From assembly GCA_039707655.1 (NCBI GenBank), contig CM077667.1:539876222-539940221 (forward strand): DNA of 64,000 bases. Reading direction: 5' to 3'. Of this stretch, positions 11,405 through 24,130 are shown one piece after another. Made by a program: the position numbers and the translations under genes. How positions within the stretch are numbered: the stretch's first letter is position 1; the number at the start of each line of letters is the position of its first letter. The DNA is from Elymus sibiricus. Its lineage: Eukaryota; Streptophyta; Magnoliopsida; Poales; Poaceae. Under the pieces are notes generated by a model. The model had not been told where the DNA came from, did no database searches, and worked only from the letters and a program-made list of their open reading frames with translations.

Positions 11405-11415
11405 AGAAGGATTTC

Positions 11416-11433
11416 TGGCGCCGTTGCTGGGGA
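11416..11433 (+). promoter_or_regulatory. Primer binding site, tRNA-Asp type
   Basis: The 18 bases TGGCGCCGTTGCTGGGGA lie 11 bp after the 5' LTR. They differ at one position from the complement of the 3' end of plant tRNA-Asp(GTC), so reverse transcription is expected to be primed by tRNA-Asp. Confidence 0.8.
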
Positions 11434-11641
11434 GATCTACATCAAGCCTACCAAGTACCCATCACAAACTCATCTCTTGCATTTACATTATTTGCCTTTT
11501 GCCTCTCGTTTTCCTCTCCCCCACTTCTAAAACGATTTTCAGAAAAAACCAAAAATATTTGCCCTTTTATTCGCCCTTCTTCCGTTCGTCTTTTCGTTTG
11601 CTTTTCGTTTGCTTGTGTGCTAGATTGCTTGCTTTGTCACG

Positions 11642-13685
11642 ATGACTCAAGAGAATACCAAGTTGTGTGACTTCTCCAATACTAATAATAATGATTTTAT
11701 TAGTACTCCGATTGCTCCTGCCACTAGTGCGGAATCTTATGAAAGAACAATTTTCTGGCCTTCCTAGTGAAGATGCCGCATCCCATCTAAATACTTTCGT
11801 TGAGTTGTGTGATATGCAAAAGAAGAAAGATGTGGATAATGATATTGTTGAATTGAAGCTATTTCCGTTCTCACTACGAGATCGTGCTAAAACTTGGTTT
11901 TCATCTTTGCCTAAAAATAGTATTGGTTCATGGAATAAGTGTAAAGATGCTTTTATTTCCATGTACTTTCCGCCCCCCTAAGATCATCTCCCTTAGGAAT
12001 GATATAATGAACTTTAAGCAACTTGATCATGAGCATGTTCACAATCATGGGAGAGGATGAAACTAATGATTAGAAATTGCCCCGCGCATGGTTTGAGTTT
12101 ATGGATGATTATACAAATTTTCTATCCGGGATTGAATTTTGCTTCTAGAAACCTTTTAGATTCTGCCGCAGGTGGTACTTTCATGGAAATCACATTAGAA
12201 GAAGCTACTGAACTCCTAGAAAATATTATGGCAAATTACTCTCAATGGCATACCGAAAGATCTCCTACTAGTAAAAAAGTGCATGCTATTGAAGAAATAA
12301 ATACTTTGAGTGAAAAGATGGATGAATTGATGAAATTGTTTGCTTGTAAGAGTGCTCCTATTGATCCTAATGATATGCCTTTGTCTTCTTTGATTGGAAA
12401 TAATAATGAATATATGGATGTGAATTTTGTTGGTAGGAACAATTTTGGTAATAACGCGTATAGAGGTAATTTCAATCCTAGGCCGTTTCCTAGTAATTCC
12501 TCTAATAATTATGGTAATTCCTACAACAATTCCTATGGAAATTATAATAAGATGCCCTCTGATCTTGAGAATAATATTAAAGAATTTATTAGCTCGCAAA
12601 AAGGTTTCAATGCTAGGATTGAAGAAAAATTGCTCAAGATTGATGATTTGGCTAGGAACGTTGATAGAATTTCTCTTGAGATTGATTCTTTGAAAATTAG
12701 ATCTATTCCACCCAAGCATGATTTTAATGAGTCTTTGAAGGCTATGAGAATTTCTATTCATGAGTGTAAGGAAAGAACCGCTAGAATACGTGCTAAGCGT
12801 GAATGGCTTGAAAAAGTGTGTTCTCGTGATAATAATGATGAAGATCTTAAAGTGATAGATGTGACTCCTATTGAATCTTTGTTTTCTAATGTAAATCTTG
12901 ATAAAGATGGGACTGGAGATAAGTCAACTTTAGTTAAAAGGCGTCCCAATGATTCGGAGTTTATAGATCTTAATGCTAAGATTGATAAAAGTGGGATTGA
13001 AGAGGTCAAAACTTTAAATAGCAATGAACCCACTCTTTTGGATTTCAAGGACTTTAATTATGATAGTTGTTTTTTGATTGATTGTGTTTCGTTGTTGCAA
13101 TCAATGTTGAATTCTCCGCATGCTTATAATCAAAATAAAGCTTTTACTAAACATATCGTGGATGCTATGATGAAATCTTATGAAGAAAAACTTGAGTTGG
13201 AACTTTCTATACCTAGAAAGCTTTATGATGAGTGGGAACCTACTATTAATATTAAAATTAAAGATTATGAGTGCCATGCATTTTGTGATTTGGGTGCTAG
13301 AGTTTCCACGATTCCAAAAACTTTATGTGATGTGCTAGGTTTACGTGAATTTGATGATTGCTCTTTAAATTTGCATCTAGCGGATTCCACCATTAAGAAA
13401 CCTATGGGAAGGATTAATGATGTTCTTATTGTTGCAAATAGGAATTATGTGCCCGTAGATTTCATTGTTCTTGATATAGATTGCAATCCTACATGTCCTA
13501 TTATTCTTGGTAGACCTTTCCTTAGAACGATTGGTGCAATTATTGATATGAAGGAAGGAAATATTAGATTCCAATTTCCATTAAGGAAAGGCATGGAGCA
13601 CTTTCCTAGAAAGAAAATAAAATTACCTTTTGAATCTATTATGAGAGCTACTTATGGATTGCATACCAAAGAAGAAAATACCTAG
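11642..13685 (+). pseudogene. Gag-retropepsin polyprotein of the Gypsy-like element, frameshifted
   Basis: Starts at ATG 11642 (MTQENTKLCDFSN). The gag core reads EQFSGLPSEDAASHLNTF, WFSSLPKNSIGSWNKCKDAF, then SWERMKLMIRNCP and LLDSAAGGTFMEITLEEA. At least three frame changes break it: near 11725, near 11975 (a run of C) and near 12040. From 12057 the frame is open to 13685. An Asn-rich linker leads to an aspartic protease (about 13215-13580) with CHAFCDLGARVSTIP, where the usual Ser after DLGA is Arg, and the flap/third motif IILGRPFLRTIGAIID. No zinc knuckle and no polymerase follow. The product cannot be made as one protein from this copy. Confidence 0.85.
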
Positions 13686-16288
13686 ATCTATTGCGTTATG
13701 CCTAGCTAAGGGCGTTAAACAATAGCGCTTGTTCGGAGGCAACCCAATTTTATTTTTATGCTTCTGTTTTTGAGTGTTTTACACATCATTACCTCTGTAG
13801 TAATTATGTTTTATTGTTTAAATTAGTGTTTGAGCCAAGTAAGACCTTTGGGAAGGTCTACGGTGTTTGTGATTTGATTTTGCTGAAAAACAGAAACTTT
13901 TGCTATAAGTCCAGGAATTTTTTAAATTCACTGGAGCGTGCTTTTAATCTGAAATTTTTACACAAGATTGATATACAAATTTCCTTGATTTTTATAATTT
14001 TTAAGAATTTTTGGAGTTACAGATGTATTCGAAGTCTATAGATTGCTACAGACTGTTCTGTTTTAGACAGATTCTGTTTTCTTTGTGTTGTTTCCTTATT
14101 TTGATGTATCTATGGGTTGTATCAGGGGGTATGAACCATGGAGAAGTTATAATACAGTATATATTACACCAATATAAATAAAGAATGAGTTCACAACAGT
14201 ACCTAAAGTGGTGATTTATTTTTCTTATACTAACGGATCTCATGAGTTTTCTGTTGAGTTTTCTGTTGTGAAGTTTTCAAGTTTTGGGTAAAGATTTGAT
14301 GGACTATGGAATAAGGAGTGGCAAGAGCCTAAGCTTGGGGATGCCCAAGGTACCCCAAGCCATATTCAAGGATACCAAAGAGCCTAATCTTGGGGAAGTC
14401 CCGGAAGGCATCCCCTCTTTCGTCTTCAATCCATCGGTAAATTTACTTAAGGCTATATTTTTATTCACCACATGATATGTGTTTTGCTTGGAGCGTCTTC
14501 TATGATATGAGTCTTTGCTTTTTAGTTTGCCACAATCATCCTTGCTGCACACATCTTTTGAGGGGGACATGCATTAATCGTGAATTTATTAGAATACTCT
14601 ATGTGCTTCACTTATATCTTTTGAGCTAGGCCATGTTGCTCTAGTACTTCACTTATATCTTTTTAGAGCACGGTGGTGTTTTATTTTATAGAAATTATTT
14701 GAACTCTCGTACCTCACTTATATTATTTTGAGAGTCTTTAAACAGCATGGTAATTGGTTTAGGTTATGAATTTAGTCCTAATATAATGGGCATCCAAGAG
14801 GGGTATAATAAAAACTTTCATATTAAGTGCATTGAATACTATGAGAAGTTTCATTCCTTGCATATAGTTTTGAGATATGAAGATCGTAATATGAGAGTCA
14901 TGCTAGTGAGTAATTGTGAATTGGAAGAAATACTTGTGTTAAAGTTTGTGATTCCCGTAGCATGCACGTATGGTGAACCGTCACGTAACGAAGTCGGAGC
15001 ATGATTTGTTTAATGATTGTCAACCTTTGTGTGAGGGTCGGGAGCGCGCGATGGTTAACTCCTACCAACCTCTCCCCTAGGAGCATGCGTCTAATGCTTT
15101 GCTTCGATAACTAATAGACTTTTGAAATAAGTATGTGAGTTCTTTATGACTAATGTTGAGTCCATGGATTATACGCACTCTCACCCTTCCACCATTGCTA
15201 GCCTCTCTAGTACCGCGCAACTTTCGCCGGTGCATCAAACCTACTTTCCTCAAAACATCCACCATACCTACCTATTACGGCATTTCCATAGCCATTCCGA
15301 GATATATTGCCATGCAACTTCCACCGTTCCGTTTTTCATGACACGCACCATCACTTTCATATTGCATATAGAGTCATATTTTGTTCTAGGTATCAAGTTG
15401 TCATTTTTGAGTTGTAAGTAAACAAAAGAGTGATGATTTTCATTATTAGAGCATTGTCCCGTGAGAGAAAAGGATGATGGAAGCTATGACTCCCTCACAA
15501 GTTGGGATGAGTCTCCGGACTTTACAAATAAATAAAAGAGGCCAAAGATGCCCACCAAAAAAATGAGAGAAAGAGAGAAGGGACAATGCTACTATCTTTT
15601 TCCACACTTGTGCTTCAAAGTAGCACCATGATCTTCATGATAGAGAGTCTCCTATTTTGTCACTTTCATATAACTAGTGGAATTTTTCATCTTATGCACA
15701 ACCACTTACTTTTCTTTTTGAGCTTTCATACACTTATAGCTCTAGTGCATTCGTTGCATGGCAATCCCTACTCACTCACATTGATATCTATTGATGGGCA
15801 TCTCCATAGCCCGTTTATACGCCTAGTTGATGTGAGACTATCTTCTCCTTTTTCCTTGCAACCTCCACCATATTCTATTCCACCTATAGTGCTATATCCA
15901 TGGCTCACGCTCATGTATTGCGTGAGAGTTGAAAAGGTTTGAGAACATAAAAAGTGTGAAACAATTGCTTGACTTGTCATCGGGGTACTGCATGATTTAG
16001 ATACTTTGTGTGGGGAAGATGGAGCATAGCCAGACCATATGATTTTGTAGGGATAACTTTCTAAGGCCATGTTATTTCGAAAGGACGCAATTGCCTTGTT
16101 AGTATGCTTGAAGTATTTCTGTTTTTATGTCAATATTAGACTTTTGTTTTGAATCTTATGGATCTAAATAATCATGCCACAATAAAGAATATTACATGGA
16201 TAAATATGTTAGGTAGCATTCCACATCAAAAATTCTGTTTTTATCATTACCTACTCGAGGACGAACAGGAATTAAGCTTGGGGATGCT
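13686..16288 (+). other. Non-coding internal region and polypurine tract of the Gypsy-like element
   Basis: About 2.6 kb between the protease stop and the 3' LTR where an autonomous element would carry pol. Only short unrelated ORFs occur. The phrase AAGCTTGGGGATGCC appears at 14331 and again as the polypurine tract at 16274-16287 just before the 3' LTR. Confidence 0.75.
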
Positions 16289-17876
16289 TGATACGTCTCC
16301 AATGTATCTATAATTTTTGATTGTTCCATGCTATTATATTATCTGTTTTGGATGTTTTATATGCATTAATATTCTATTTTATATTATTTTTGGGACTAAC
16401 CTATTAATCTAGAGCCTAGTGCTAGTTTCTGTTTTTTTCCTTGTTTTTGAGTATTGCAGATAAGGAATATTAAACGGAGTCCAAACCGAATAAAATCTTC
16501 AGAATGATTTTTCCTGGACCAGAAGAAACCCAGCAGACTTGGAGATGAAGGAAAGAGACCTGCCGTGGCGTCACAAGCCACCAGGGCGCGCCCTACGGGG
16601 GGGGAGGGGGGGCGCCCCCCTGGCTTGTGGCCCCACGGCAGCCCTCCTAACCCTATTCTTCGGCCTATAAATTTCCAAATATTCCCTGGATACTAAAAAG
16701 AGCCACGAAAATACTTTTCCGACGCCGGAAGCCTCTGTTCCCGTGAGATCCAATCTTGGAGCCTTTTCCGGTAATCTGCCGGAGGGGGATTCGATCACGG
16801 AGGGCATCTACATCAACTCCATTGCCCCTCCGATGATGCGTGAGTAGTTTACCACAGACCTTCGGTTCCATAGCTAGTAGCTATATGGCTTCTTCTCTCT
16901 CTTTGTTCTTCAATACCATGTTCTTCATGATCTTCATGGAGATATATCCGATGTAATACTCTTTTGTGGTGTGTTTGTCGAGATCCGATGAATTGTGGGT
17001 TTATGATCAGCTTATCTATGAATATTATTTGAATCTTCTCTGAATTCTTATATGCATGATTTCATATCTTTGCAAGTCTCTTCAAGTTATTGGTTTGGTT
17101 TGGCCAACTAGATTGGTAATTCTTGCAATGGGAGAAGTGCTTAGTTTTGGGTTCAATCTTGCGGTGTCCTCACCCAGTGACAAAGTAGGGGTAGCGAGGC
17201 ACATATTTGTATTGTTGCCATCGAGGATAAAAAGATGGGGTTTTCATCATATTGCTTGAGGTTATCCCTCTACATCATGGCATCTTACCTAATTCGTTAC
17301 TCTGTTCTTCATGAACTTAATACTCTAGATGCAGGCAGGAGTCAGTCGATGTGTGGAGTAATAGTAGTAGATGCAGAATCGTTTCGGTCTACTTGACACG
17401 GACGTGATGCCTATATGCATAATCATTGCCTTGGATATCGTCATAATTATTCGCTTTTCTATTAATTGCTCGACAGTAATTTGTTCACCCACCGTATTAT
17501 TTTCCTTCATGAGAGAAGCCTCTAGTGAAACCTATGGCCCCCGGGTCTATTTTCCATATTATATTTTCAGATCTATAAACCAAAAATACCTCGCTGCATT
17601 ATTTTTACTTTTGTTTTACTTTACGTTCTAGCAATCTTTTATATCTATCTCTATCAGATCTCATCCTTGCAAGTAACCGTGAAGGGATTGACAACCCCTT
17701 TATAGCGTTGGGTGCAAGTGTTTAATTATTTGTGTAGGTACATCTATTGGTGACTTGCTTGTATCTCCTACTGGATTGATACCTTGGTTCTCAACAACTG
17801 AGGGAAATACTTATCTACTTTGCTGCATCACCCTTTCCTCTTCAAGGGAAAACCAACGCATGCTCAAGAAGTAGCA
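16289..17876 (+). repeat. 3' LTR
   Basis: 1588 bp, begins TGATACGTCTCC and ends AGAAGTAGCA, followed by the target duplication TCCTC. It pairs with 9843-11404. Confidence 0.9.
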
Positions 17877-17881
17877 TCCTC

Positions 17882-18941
17882 CTCCACGAGCATCGCTGCC
17901 CCCGAGCCCGCTCCTCGTCGCCAGACCTCCTCGCGCGCCCTCCTCCCCAAGCGCATCAACGCGCCACCCGAGCTCGTCCTCGTCGCCGGCCGGACGTCCG
18001 CACCCTCCTCCCCGAGCCTCGTCGCCCCTGCTCCCCGGCAACACCTCCCCCGCTGTGTGAGCCGCCGCCGTTCAATTCCCCTCATATTGTCTCAAGAACA
18101 GAGAAATTTTTGTAACATGTGTGTTTGATCACCGCGGGCTTATCAGTTTTTTGTGTCTACGCTCATCAATTTGTTACAAGTGATTGCTAATATGTCTTCA
18201 TTTGTTCATCTTTTTTTTCTGTCATGTACATGCTTAGTATGTAGATGTATGTATGTAGATGAACGGTGGAATTTGGATAAGATGTATATATATGTATGTA
18301 GATGCTTAGTACATGGAACGGTGAAATTTGGAAAAAATGTTGTGATTGCTCTTAGCAACTGTGCCGGTGAGTCCCCAACGATCGCCGGAGTAGTCATCCT
18401 CGACGATCGCCGGTGAGGAGTCCGCGACGATCGCCGGTGAGGAGTCCGCGACGATCGCCGAAGGAGTCCCCGACGATCGCCGGTGAGGAGTCCACGACGA
18501 TCGCCGTGAGGTCCCCGACGATCGCCGTAGGATTCATCCCCGACGATCGCCGGTGAGGAGTTCGCGACAATCGCCGGAGTCGTCCTCGACGATCGCCGGT
18601 GAAGAGTCCTCACCGTTTCCCTTCACGATATTTTGGGTTGCCGAAGGAGTCGTCCCATATATTGCATTAACTGGATTATTCGAGATGTATTAGTGATATT
18701 GTATGATAATATTATATGAAGAGTCCCCGATGATCGCCGATGATATTATATGATGATCTTGCTAAAAAATAATCCTCCTCGCTATCCCCCGCCCCTCAGA
18801 TCGAACCTCGCCGGCGACTGACTACTATGATTCAGTTTTTTCTTATTTAATTTAAATACTAAATTGTTAATCTTAGAATCAATGAGCATTAAGGAAAAAA
18901 AATGCCGTCTATTTTTAATCTTAGAATCATGAACACGGGAA
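17882..18941 (+). other. Leader region of element E (first exon, intron, minisatellite)
   Basis: The GC-rich first exon interrupted at 9842 continues here, followed by T-rich and ATGTATGTAGATG repeats that resemble 58620-58850 of element C. The end (18810-18880, ACTATGATTCAGTTTTT and AATACTAAATTGTT) matches 59457-59520 of C. It is therefore the leader/intron of the E second gene. Confidence 0.6.
18365..18605. repeat. Minisatellite of GACGATCGCCGG units
   Basis: About nine degenerate tandem copies of a roughly 24-28 bp unit with the core GACGATCGCCGGTGAGGAGT, each holding the palindrome CGATCG. It lies in the leader of the element E gene. Another single copy is near 18725. Confidence 0.8.
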
Positions 18942-19545
18942 ATGTCGACATCGTTTGACGACGAGGGGAAGATCCCTGAGTGCCCTTTGTGCTGGGATGA
19001 CAGGGGTATATGCGGCCGTTATCCTCACCTAGACAATGGTACATCTTTCACCGTCAAGCTACGGGATGACTTTTCAATTATTACGGTATGTAAAGACGGC
19101 ATGTATTTTTTGTTAATGAAGTATGACTTGTATTTTTTTTGCTTTAATTAACCTTTAATTTTCTTATGTACAATTCGACTAGTGCGTTCCCTGCCATGCA
19201 AGATTCGCTATCTTGGACAAGTTCCATTTCAAAGAGAAGGATAGTACAGAGCCTAAGATAGCTCACCTAAGAACGGAGCATTACACTTTTGTTGTTAAGG
19301 TAAAAAATAAAGAAGATCACACATATTTTGGTTGTTCTAATTGGAGAGCATTTTGCAAGGCGTATGGGTTGGATGAGGACATGAACATTACCTTCGATAT
19401 TGGTAATGACGATGTTCGTGATAATAATATAGAAATTTGGGTGCATGCGGAGGATGACTTGGTCCATTGCATCCATCTAATTTGTACTGATGTTGGATGT
19501 TGTCCTTCCATAATTTGTACTGATGTTGTATATCAATATGTGTAA
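18942..19545 (+). CDS. B3-like DNA-binding protein encoded by CACTA element E (two exons)
   Basis: Exon 1 is 18942-19085 and exon 2 is 19183-19545, joined by a GT-AG intron in phase 0, giving about 168 aa. The N-terminus (MSTSFDDEGKIPECPLCWDD) has a Cys pair and may bind metal. Residues about 33-115 fit the plant B3 fold: FTVKLRDDFSIIT, CVPCHARFAIL, then the Trp-containing SNWRAFCKAYGLDEDMNITF that matches the B3 consensus GWxxFxxxxxLxxGD. B3 proteins bind DNA in the nucleus. The gene lies behind the internal array where A and C have ORF2, so it may serve the element as its own repeat-binding factor; that is inference. The C-terminal 25 aa look degenerate. Confidence 0.65.
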
Positions 19546-19562
19546 CGCGCCGGTCGACCAAC

Positions 19563-19830
19563 CACTAGTAGGAAAACCCCCATTTGTCCCAGTTCGTAAG
19601 GGCCTTTAGTCCCGGTTCTGGAACCGGGACTAAAGGGTCGGGACTAAAGCCCAAAACCTTTAGTCCCGGTACGCTTACCAACCGGGACAGAAGGGGCTCC
19701 ACGTGGCCGGTGCTGGGAGCCCAGGCAGGAGGACCTTTAGTCCCGGTTGGTAACACCAACCGGGACCAAAAGGCAGGATCTTTAGTCCCGGTTGGCAACA
19801 CCAACCGGGACCAAAAGGCACCGGGGTTTT
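19563..19830. repeat. 3' terminal array and TIR of element A
   Basis: CACTAGTAGGAAAAC followed by inverted units of CCTTTAGTCCCGGTT and AACCGGGACTAAAGG with a CCACGTGG spacer, then a T-run and G-run. It is typical of CACTA subterminal regions. Confidence 0.9.
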
Positions 19831-20123
19831 TGTTTTTTTTTTGAAAGGGGGGGGGGGTTTAGGGGGGTTTGTAGGGTTAATTGAGGTGTTTCATATTGTG
19901 TTAGCTAGCTAATAGAGAGAAGTGTCCTCTCTTTCTCCGTGCTTGGTGGACGCTAGCTAGTAAGCAAATGAAGGAACCATTAAGTACACAAGATCATCAT
20001 GAACATATACACAGAGAAGTGATCGACCTCTCTTTCTCCGAGAGATTGGTCGAACAACAAGTTTTCGTATATCTATCCGACGCTACTAGCTACATATATA
20101 CAATATAAGATCTCTTACAATCC

Positions 20124-23100
20124 CTAACATTTAATGTCAAATTCCACATGGTATTCTCCGGCTTTATTTATGACGTGGTCAAGAAAGAATCCCGCCAATT
20201 CCTCTTGAATTGCTCGTATGCGATCATGTGGTAGGAGTTCATCCCACATCTGCCACGTCTAATTTGAAGAAGGGGGTCAATACATATATATGAATGAAAC
20301 TCAACACAAATAATGGTAATAAAATAAAATTGTGAATATTATTGCTTACGCACTTGAAATTGTTTTTCAGAGTAGCCCCGCTTAGGGGTCGTCGCGTTGT
20401 AGATGAACTCGCAAACGTAGTATCCACAAAAATTATTCCCTTTTTCCTGCCACAAGCACTTTACGAGAAATAGAGTTCAATCAAACTAATAATCAAGCAT
20501 GATAAATGGTATTGATGGAACTAGAATCAATGGGAGATGCGCGGAACTAGCTAGAAGTACTTACTTTCGGGTGTGTAAATCGCAGCTCCCTCGGCAGTGC
20601 CGGAACAATTGCGGTGAACTCTTTCCAAACCCTGCCAGACAAAGAAAATAATTACTTGATATCAGGAAATGAACAAAGTTGCCGATATGATGCGATAATG
20701 ATCGATTGAACTTACTTCTGGAGCATTTCAGTCATGCCCGCATATTCCTGGGGATCTTTTCGTTTCGAGTCTAAGACGATTACTACTCCCCGCTCAAGCT
20801 TAATCTCTAGCAGAATAAAGTGGAAGCTGCGCACGCATGCATAACTCATCAATTACATTACTATAACCTCGAGTAATAAGGGAAACCGAATATGCACAAG
20901 ACAGTAACACTCACTTGAAGTTGTAAGGAAAGAGTATTGTCCCTTTGTTTTGATTTTTAAGCAACGATTGTAGCAAGTTGTCCTCGGTTTGTGTGACATT
21001 GTTTTTAACCGTATACTCATGTATGATATTTGGGTTAATGAACCCAATGTCATACATTTGTGCTTTTCTGCATTCGACGATCTTCAATCTGCATAATATA
21101 GTGAGGATAATTATATATACATGCAATGAAAGAGCTGAGCTATATATATAGAGAGACTTAATTACAGAAGTAGTACTTACAGACAGTAGGAAGTCACGAT
21201 TGTTTTGTCGAGGGCCTTTTGATTGTATAACTGGAATATCTCCTCAAATTCAACATTCAACAGATCCATTCCAACGAGGTCGTGCTCCTCTTTAATCTTC
21301 AGCGTCAAAGCATCCCTCCCTGACTCGCGGCAGGTTTTCATGTACCATTCATGCAATGTTCGCAACATCGTTGTTAGAGGAGGATGATCAGGTTTGACGA
21401 GAGGCCGCCCGTACCGGTAACTGAATTCGTCCACCTCCAACGGCTCAAACTGTACATCATCGCTCAGGTAATCACCAAGATTGGTACCGGGCACCATCCC
21501 CGGATGATTAGCGACGATATCGCTAGACACCTTGAGCGGGGGGCACGATTGGTTCGCCTGTTCGCCGAGCTGGGGAATTTTTTCCCACTTCTTCGATTTG
21601 CTAACCTTGCATCACTGGAAGTACTTCCCGACTGCCGCGCGTCTTGATATGTCTTTTTAACACAGCGGTCAAAGTTGGAATCCGGCGGAGGCGGTGGTGG
21701 TCGCTTCAGGGCATCAATAGTGCGCATCACTTTCACCGGATCTAGCTTCTCCTTCGGAGCTGGAGTTTTCTTTGCAAAATGGGCCGTCAATTCGGCCTGA
21801 CATATCTCCTCGTTTTCAGACTCGGTCCTCTCATATGGTAACTTTTCCAGAGGCTTGAGAGATGGACCGTATCTGTATTCCCTCCCGCCTCTTCTTGTAC
21901 TGCTAGCCGCCGGAGCGGCGGCGTCTCTCTTCCGTCGTTGGTTACGAGGCGGAGTGCTCCGACGCGCCGGAGGAGCCGGAGCGGCGGCGGCTGTCTTCTG
22001 CCGTTGCCGACGAGGCTGAGGAGGAGGCATACTGCTCCGACGTGCCGGAGTAGGCGAAGGAGGAGGCGGAGTGCCCTCACGCGTCGGAGGAGCCGGAGAA
22101 GGAGGCGGTGTGCCCTGATCACTCGCCGGAGGAGGAGGAGGAGGAGGAGGCGGAGAGCCCTGATTCGCCTGAGGAGGAGGAGGAGGCGGAGGAGGTGGAG
22201 GCGTCCAGTTTGGAAGCTTGATGTACTCCTTCTGCCATAGACATGTACTCCTCAGAGCACGAGCCAGCTTATTCTCTCCTTCACCTGTAGGCCGGTCAAG
22301 CTCGAGCTCCTCAAATCCCTTCATTACTTCATCCACCATCACAACAGCATAGCCATGTGGAATCGGTGAGCAGTGAAAAGTTCCGTTGGGTTGAGGAGGT
22401 GCAACAGAGCCGACAGCCGCCTTGAAAGTGAGGTTCCGGCATTTCGTCATGAGCTCGCAATGTTGAGCCTCCGTGATAGTATCCACGGGGTAGATAGGAG
22501 CCGTGAAGTCAGGCTGAACGGGCTCCATGGAAGTGACGCTGCTTCTCCGCTGAGATGGCGGGGTAGCTTCTGGGGTAGCTTCGTGCCGCTGAGATGGTTG
22601 GCCGGCAGCTCGCTGGCTCTCAGCTTCCTCTAGCTTTTGTAGTCTTGCATTCAGCTTCAGAATTTCGCTCAGCTCCGCTTTCCTCTTTCTCTCCCGGGTT
22701 CTGTAACCGCCTGCGTCGGGAAACCCAACCTTCCACGGAACGGAGCCTGGTGTGCCTCGTGTTCGTCCAGGCTGCTCAGCATTCCCTAGGGCCTCAGTCA
22801 GCTCGTCCTTCTCTCTGTCGGGAATGAACGTCCCTTCCTGCGCTGCGGTGATATACTCCTGAAGCTTGTTCATGGGTATCGCAAGTTGCTCGTTCGTCCA
22901 ACGGCACTTCCCTGTTTCAGGGTTCAAAGTTCCCCCAACCCTGAAGAACCAAGTCCTTGAACGGTCTGGCCAGTTCAATGTCTGTGGTACGACGTTTTTA
23001 GCAATCAGGTCATTCTCAGCTTTGTCCCACAACGGCCGGGCTTTGAGATAGCCACCTGACCCCGTGTGATGGTGATACTGCTTCTTTGCAGCATTGATCT

Positions 23101-23964
23101 TGTTTGTCTCTGACATTTTCTTACTCTTGTTCGATATCTTGTAGGCCACAAATGCGGGCCAGTGATCACCTATCTTCTCAAATCGGCCGGTGAATTCTGG
23201 AGTCTTCCCTTTGTCGACAAACTTTGATTTCAACTCATTCTTCCACCTCCTGAATAGATCTGCCATCTTCTTAAGAGCACACGCCTTGACCAGTGGCTCT
23301 ATAACTGGCTTATTCGGATCCTCCTCTGGCGGTAGGGTGAAATTTTCCATCAGCGCGGTCCAAAGATCATCTTTCTGTCTATCGGTGACATAATCACCAT
23401 CAGGGGCGCCGTCCTTAGGCTTATTCCATTGCTTGATGCTGATCGGGATGTAGTCCCTAACAATAGCTCCGCACTGAGCAGAAAATGCGTCCTTGGTCCG
23501 CTTGGGTTCAATCGGATGGCCATCGTGCGCGAGTGCTGTGATCGTGAACCTTTCTTCCTTGCGCAACCTCTTCTTCGGGCCTCGTCTCGTTACCGAAGTT
23601 TGGCTCGATCCGGAGGGCTATAAAAGAAGAAAGAAGAGTTAATTAATATATGTACATACCAAAACAATTAATGCATCAATTAGCTAGTCAGCACGGGCTT
23701 AATTAATATATATACCTCGCCGGACTTTGCAACAGCTCCCTCCTCCGTTCGGTCACCGGATCCGTCATCATGGTCTCCTTCTTCCTCCGGCATTTGGTCA
23801 CCGGAGCGATCATGATCATGTCCTTCCTCCTCCATTGTTCGATCACCGGAGCCATCAACCTCTCCTTCCAGACCATCGGTGTCGTTGAGATACGACAAGA
23901 TATCACGTCCGTCGTGGATTATGTCCCCTAACAACTGTTTTTGTTCCAAGTCTCTTGGATCCAT
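20124..23964 (-). pseudogene. CACTA ORF2 with Ulp1/C48 protease domain (element A), one frameshift
   Basis: Seven exons are inferred (minus): 23964-23716, 23617-21181, 21088-20915, 20826-20716, 20631-20575, 20446-20354 and 20258-20124, all GT-AG. Exon 1 is acidic (MDPRDLEQKQLLGDIIHDG). Exon 2 holds a conserved basic domain (KKMADLFRRWKNEL, PEFTGRFEKIGDHWPAF, GSGGYLKARPLWDKAE), a coiled-coil and a long Pro/Arg-rich linker (22200-21900). The Ulp1 domain is split over the last exons with a full triad: His in NFHFILLEI, Asp in VIVLDSKR and Cys in GNNFCGYYVC. A single frame change lies near 21600-21640, between CVKKTYQDARQSG and the following KVSKSKKWEKIPQLGEQ. Apart from that the gene looks intact. 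It probably acts as a desumoylating or viral-type processing protease; substrates are unknown. Confidence 0.85.
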
Positions 23965-24130
23965 AGTTTCTGCAAATATTACAACATGGCAATTAATATA
24001 CAAACATGAATGTCCGCCGTCCGGACCACCTCTCTCATGAATGTCCGACGTCCGGACCGCCTCTCTCATGAATGTCAAACAAGGGATACTCTTAACCTTT
24101 AAGGGATTTAACAAAATGGCGCGATTCTGA

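Larger units (their letters stand above)
9843..17876 (+). mobile_element. Complete non-autonomous Gypsy-like LTR retrotransposon with 5-bp target duplication
   Basis: Two long LTRs (9843-11404 and 16289-17876), both TG...CA, are flanked by the perfect direct repeat TCCTC (9838-9842 and 17877-17881). A tRNA-Asp-type primer site follows the 5' LTR, and a polypurine tract (AAGCTTGGGGATGC) precedes the 3' LTR. The internal part codes only for gag and a retropepsin; no reverse transcriptase, RNase H or integrase is seen. It must be moved in trans. The LTR start TGATACRTCTCCAA is typical of abundant Triticeae Gypsy families (Sabrina/WHAM/Fatima kind; I cannot decide which). The host site is the first exon of element E. 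Confidence 0.9.

Noticed and set aside
19580..19800. Palindromic terminal-repeat units as microRNA precursors
   Set aside because: Each unit can fold, but they are part of the CACTA subterminal arrays with no promoter or defined ends; folding alone is not evidence for a microRNA gene.
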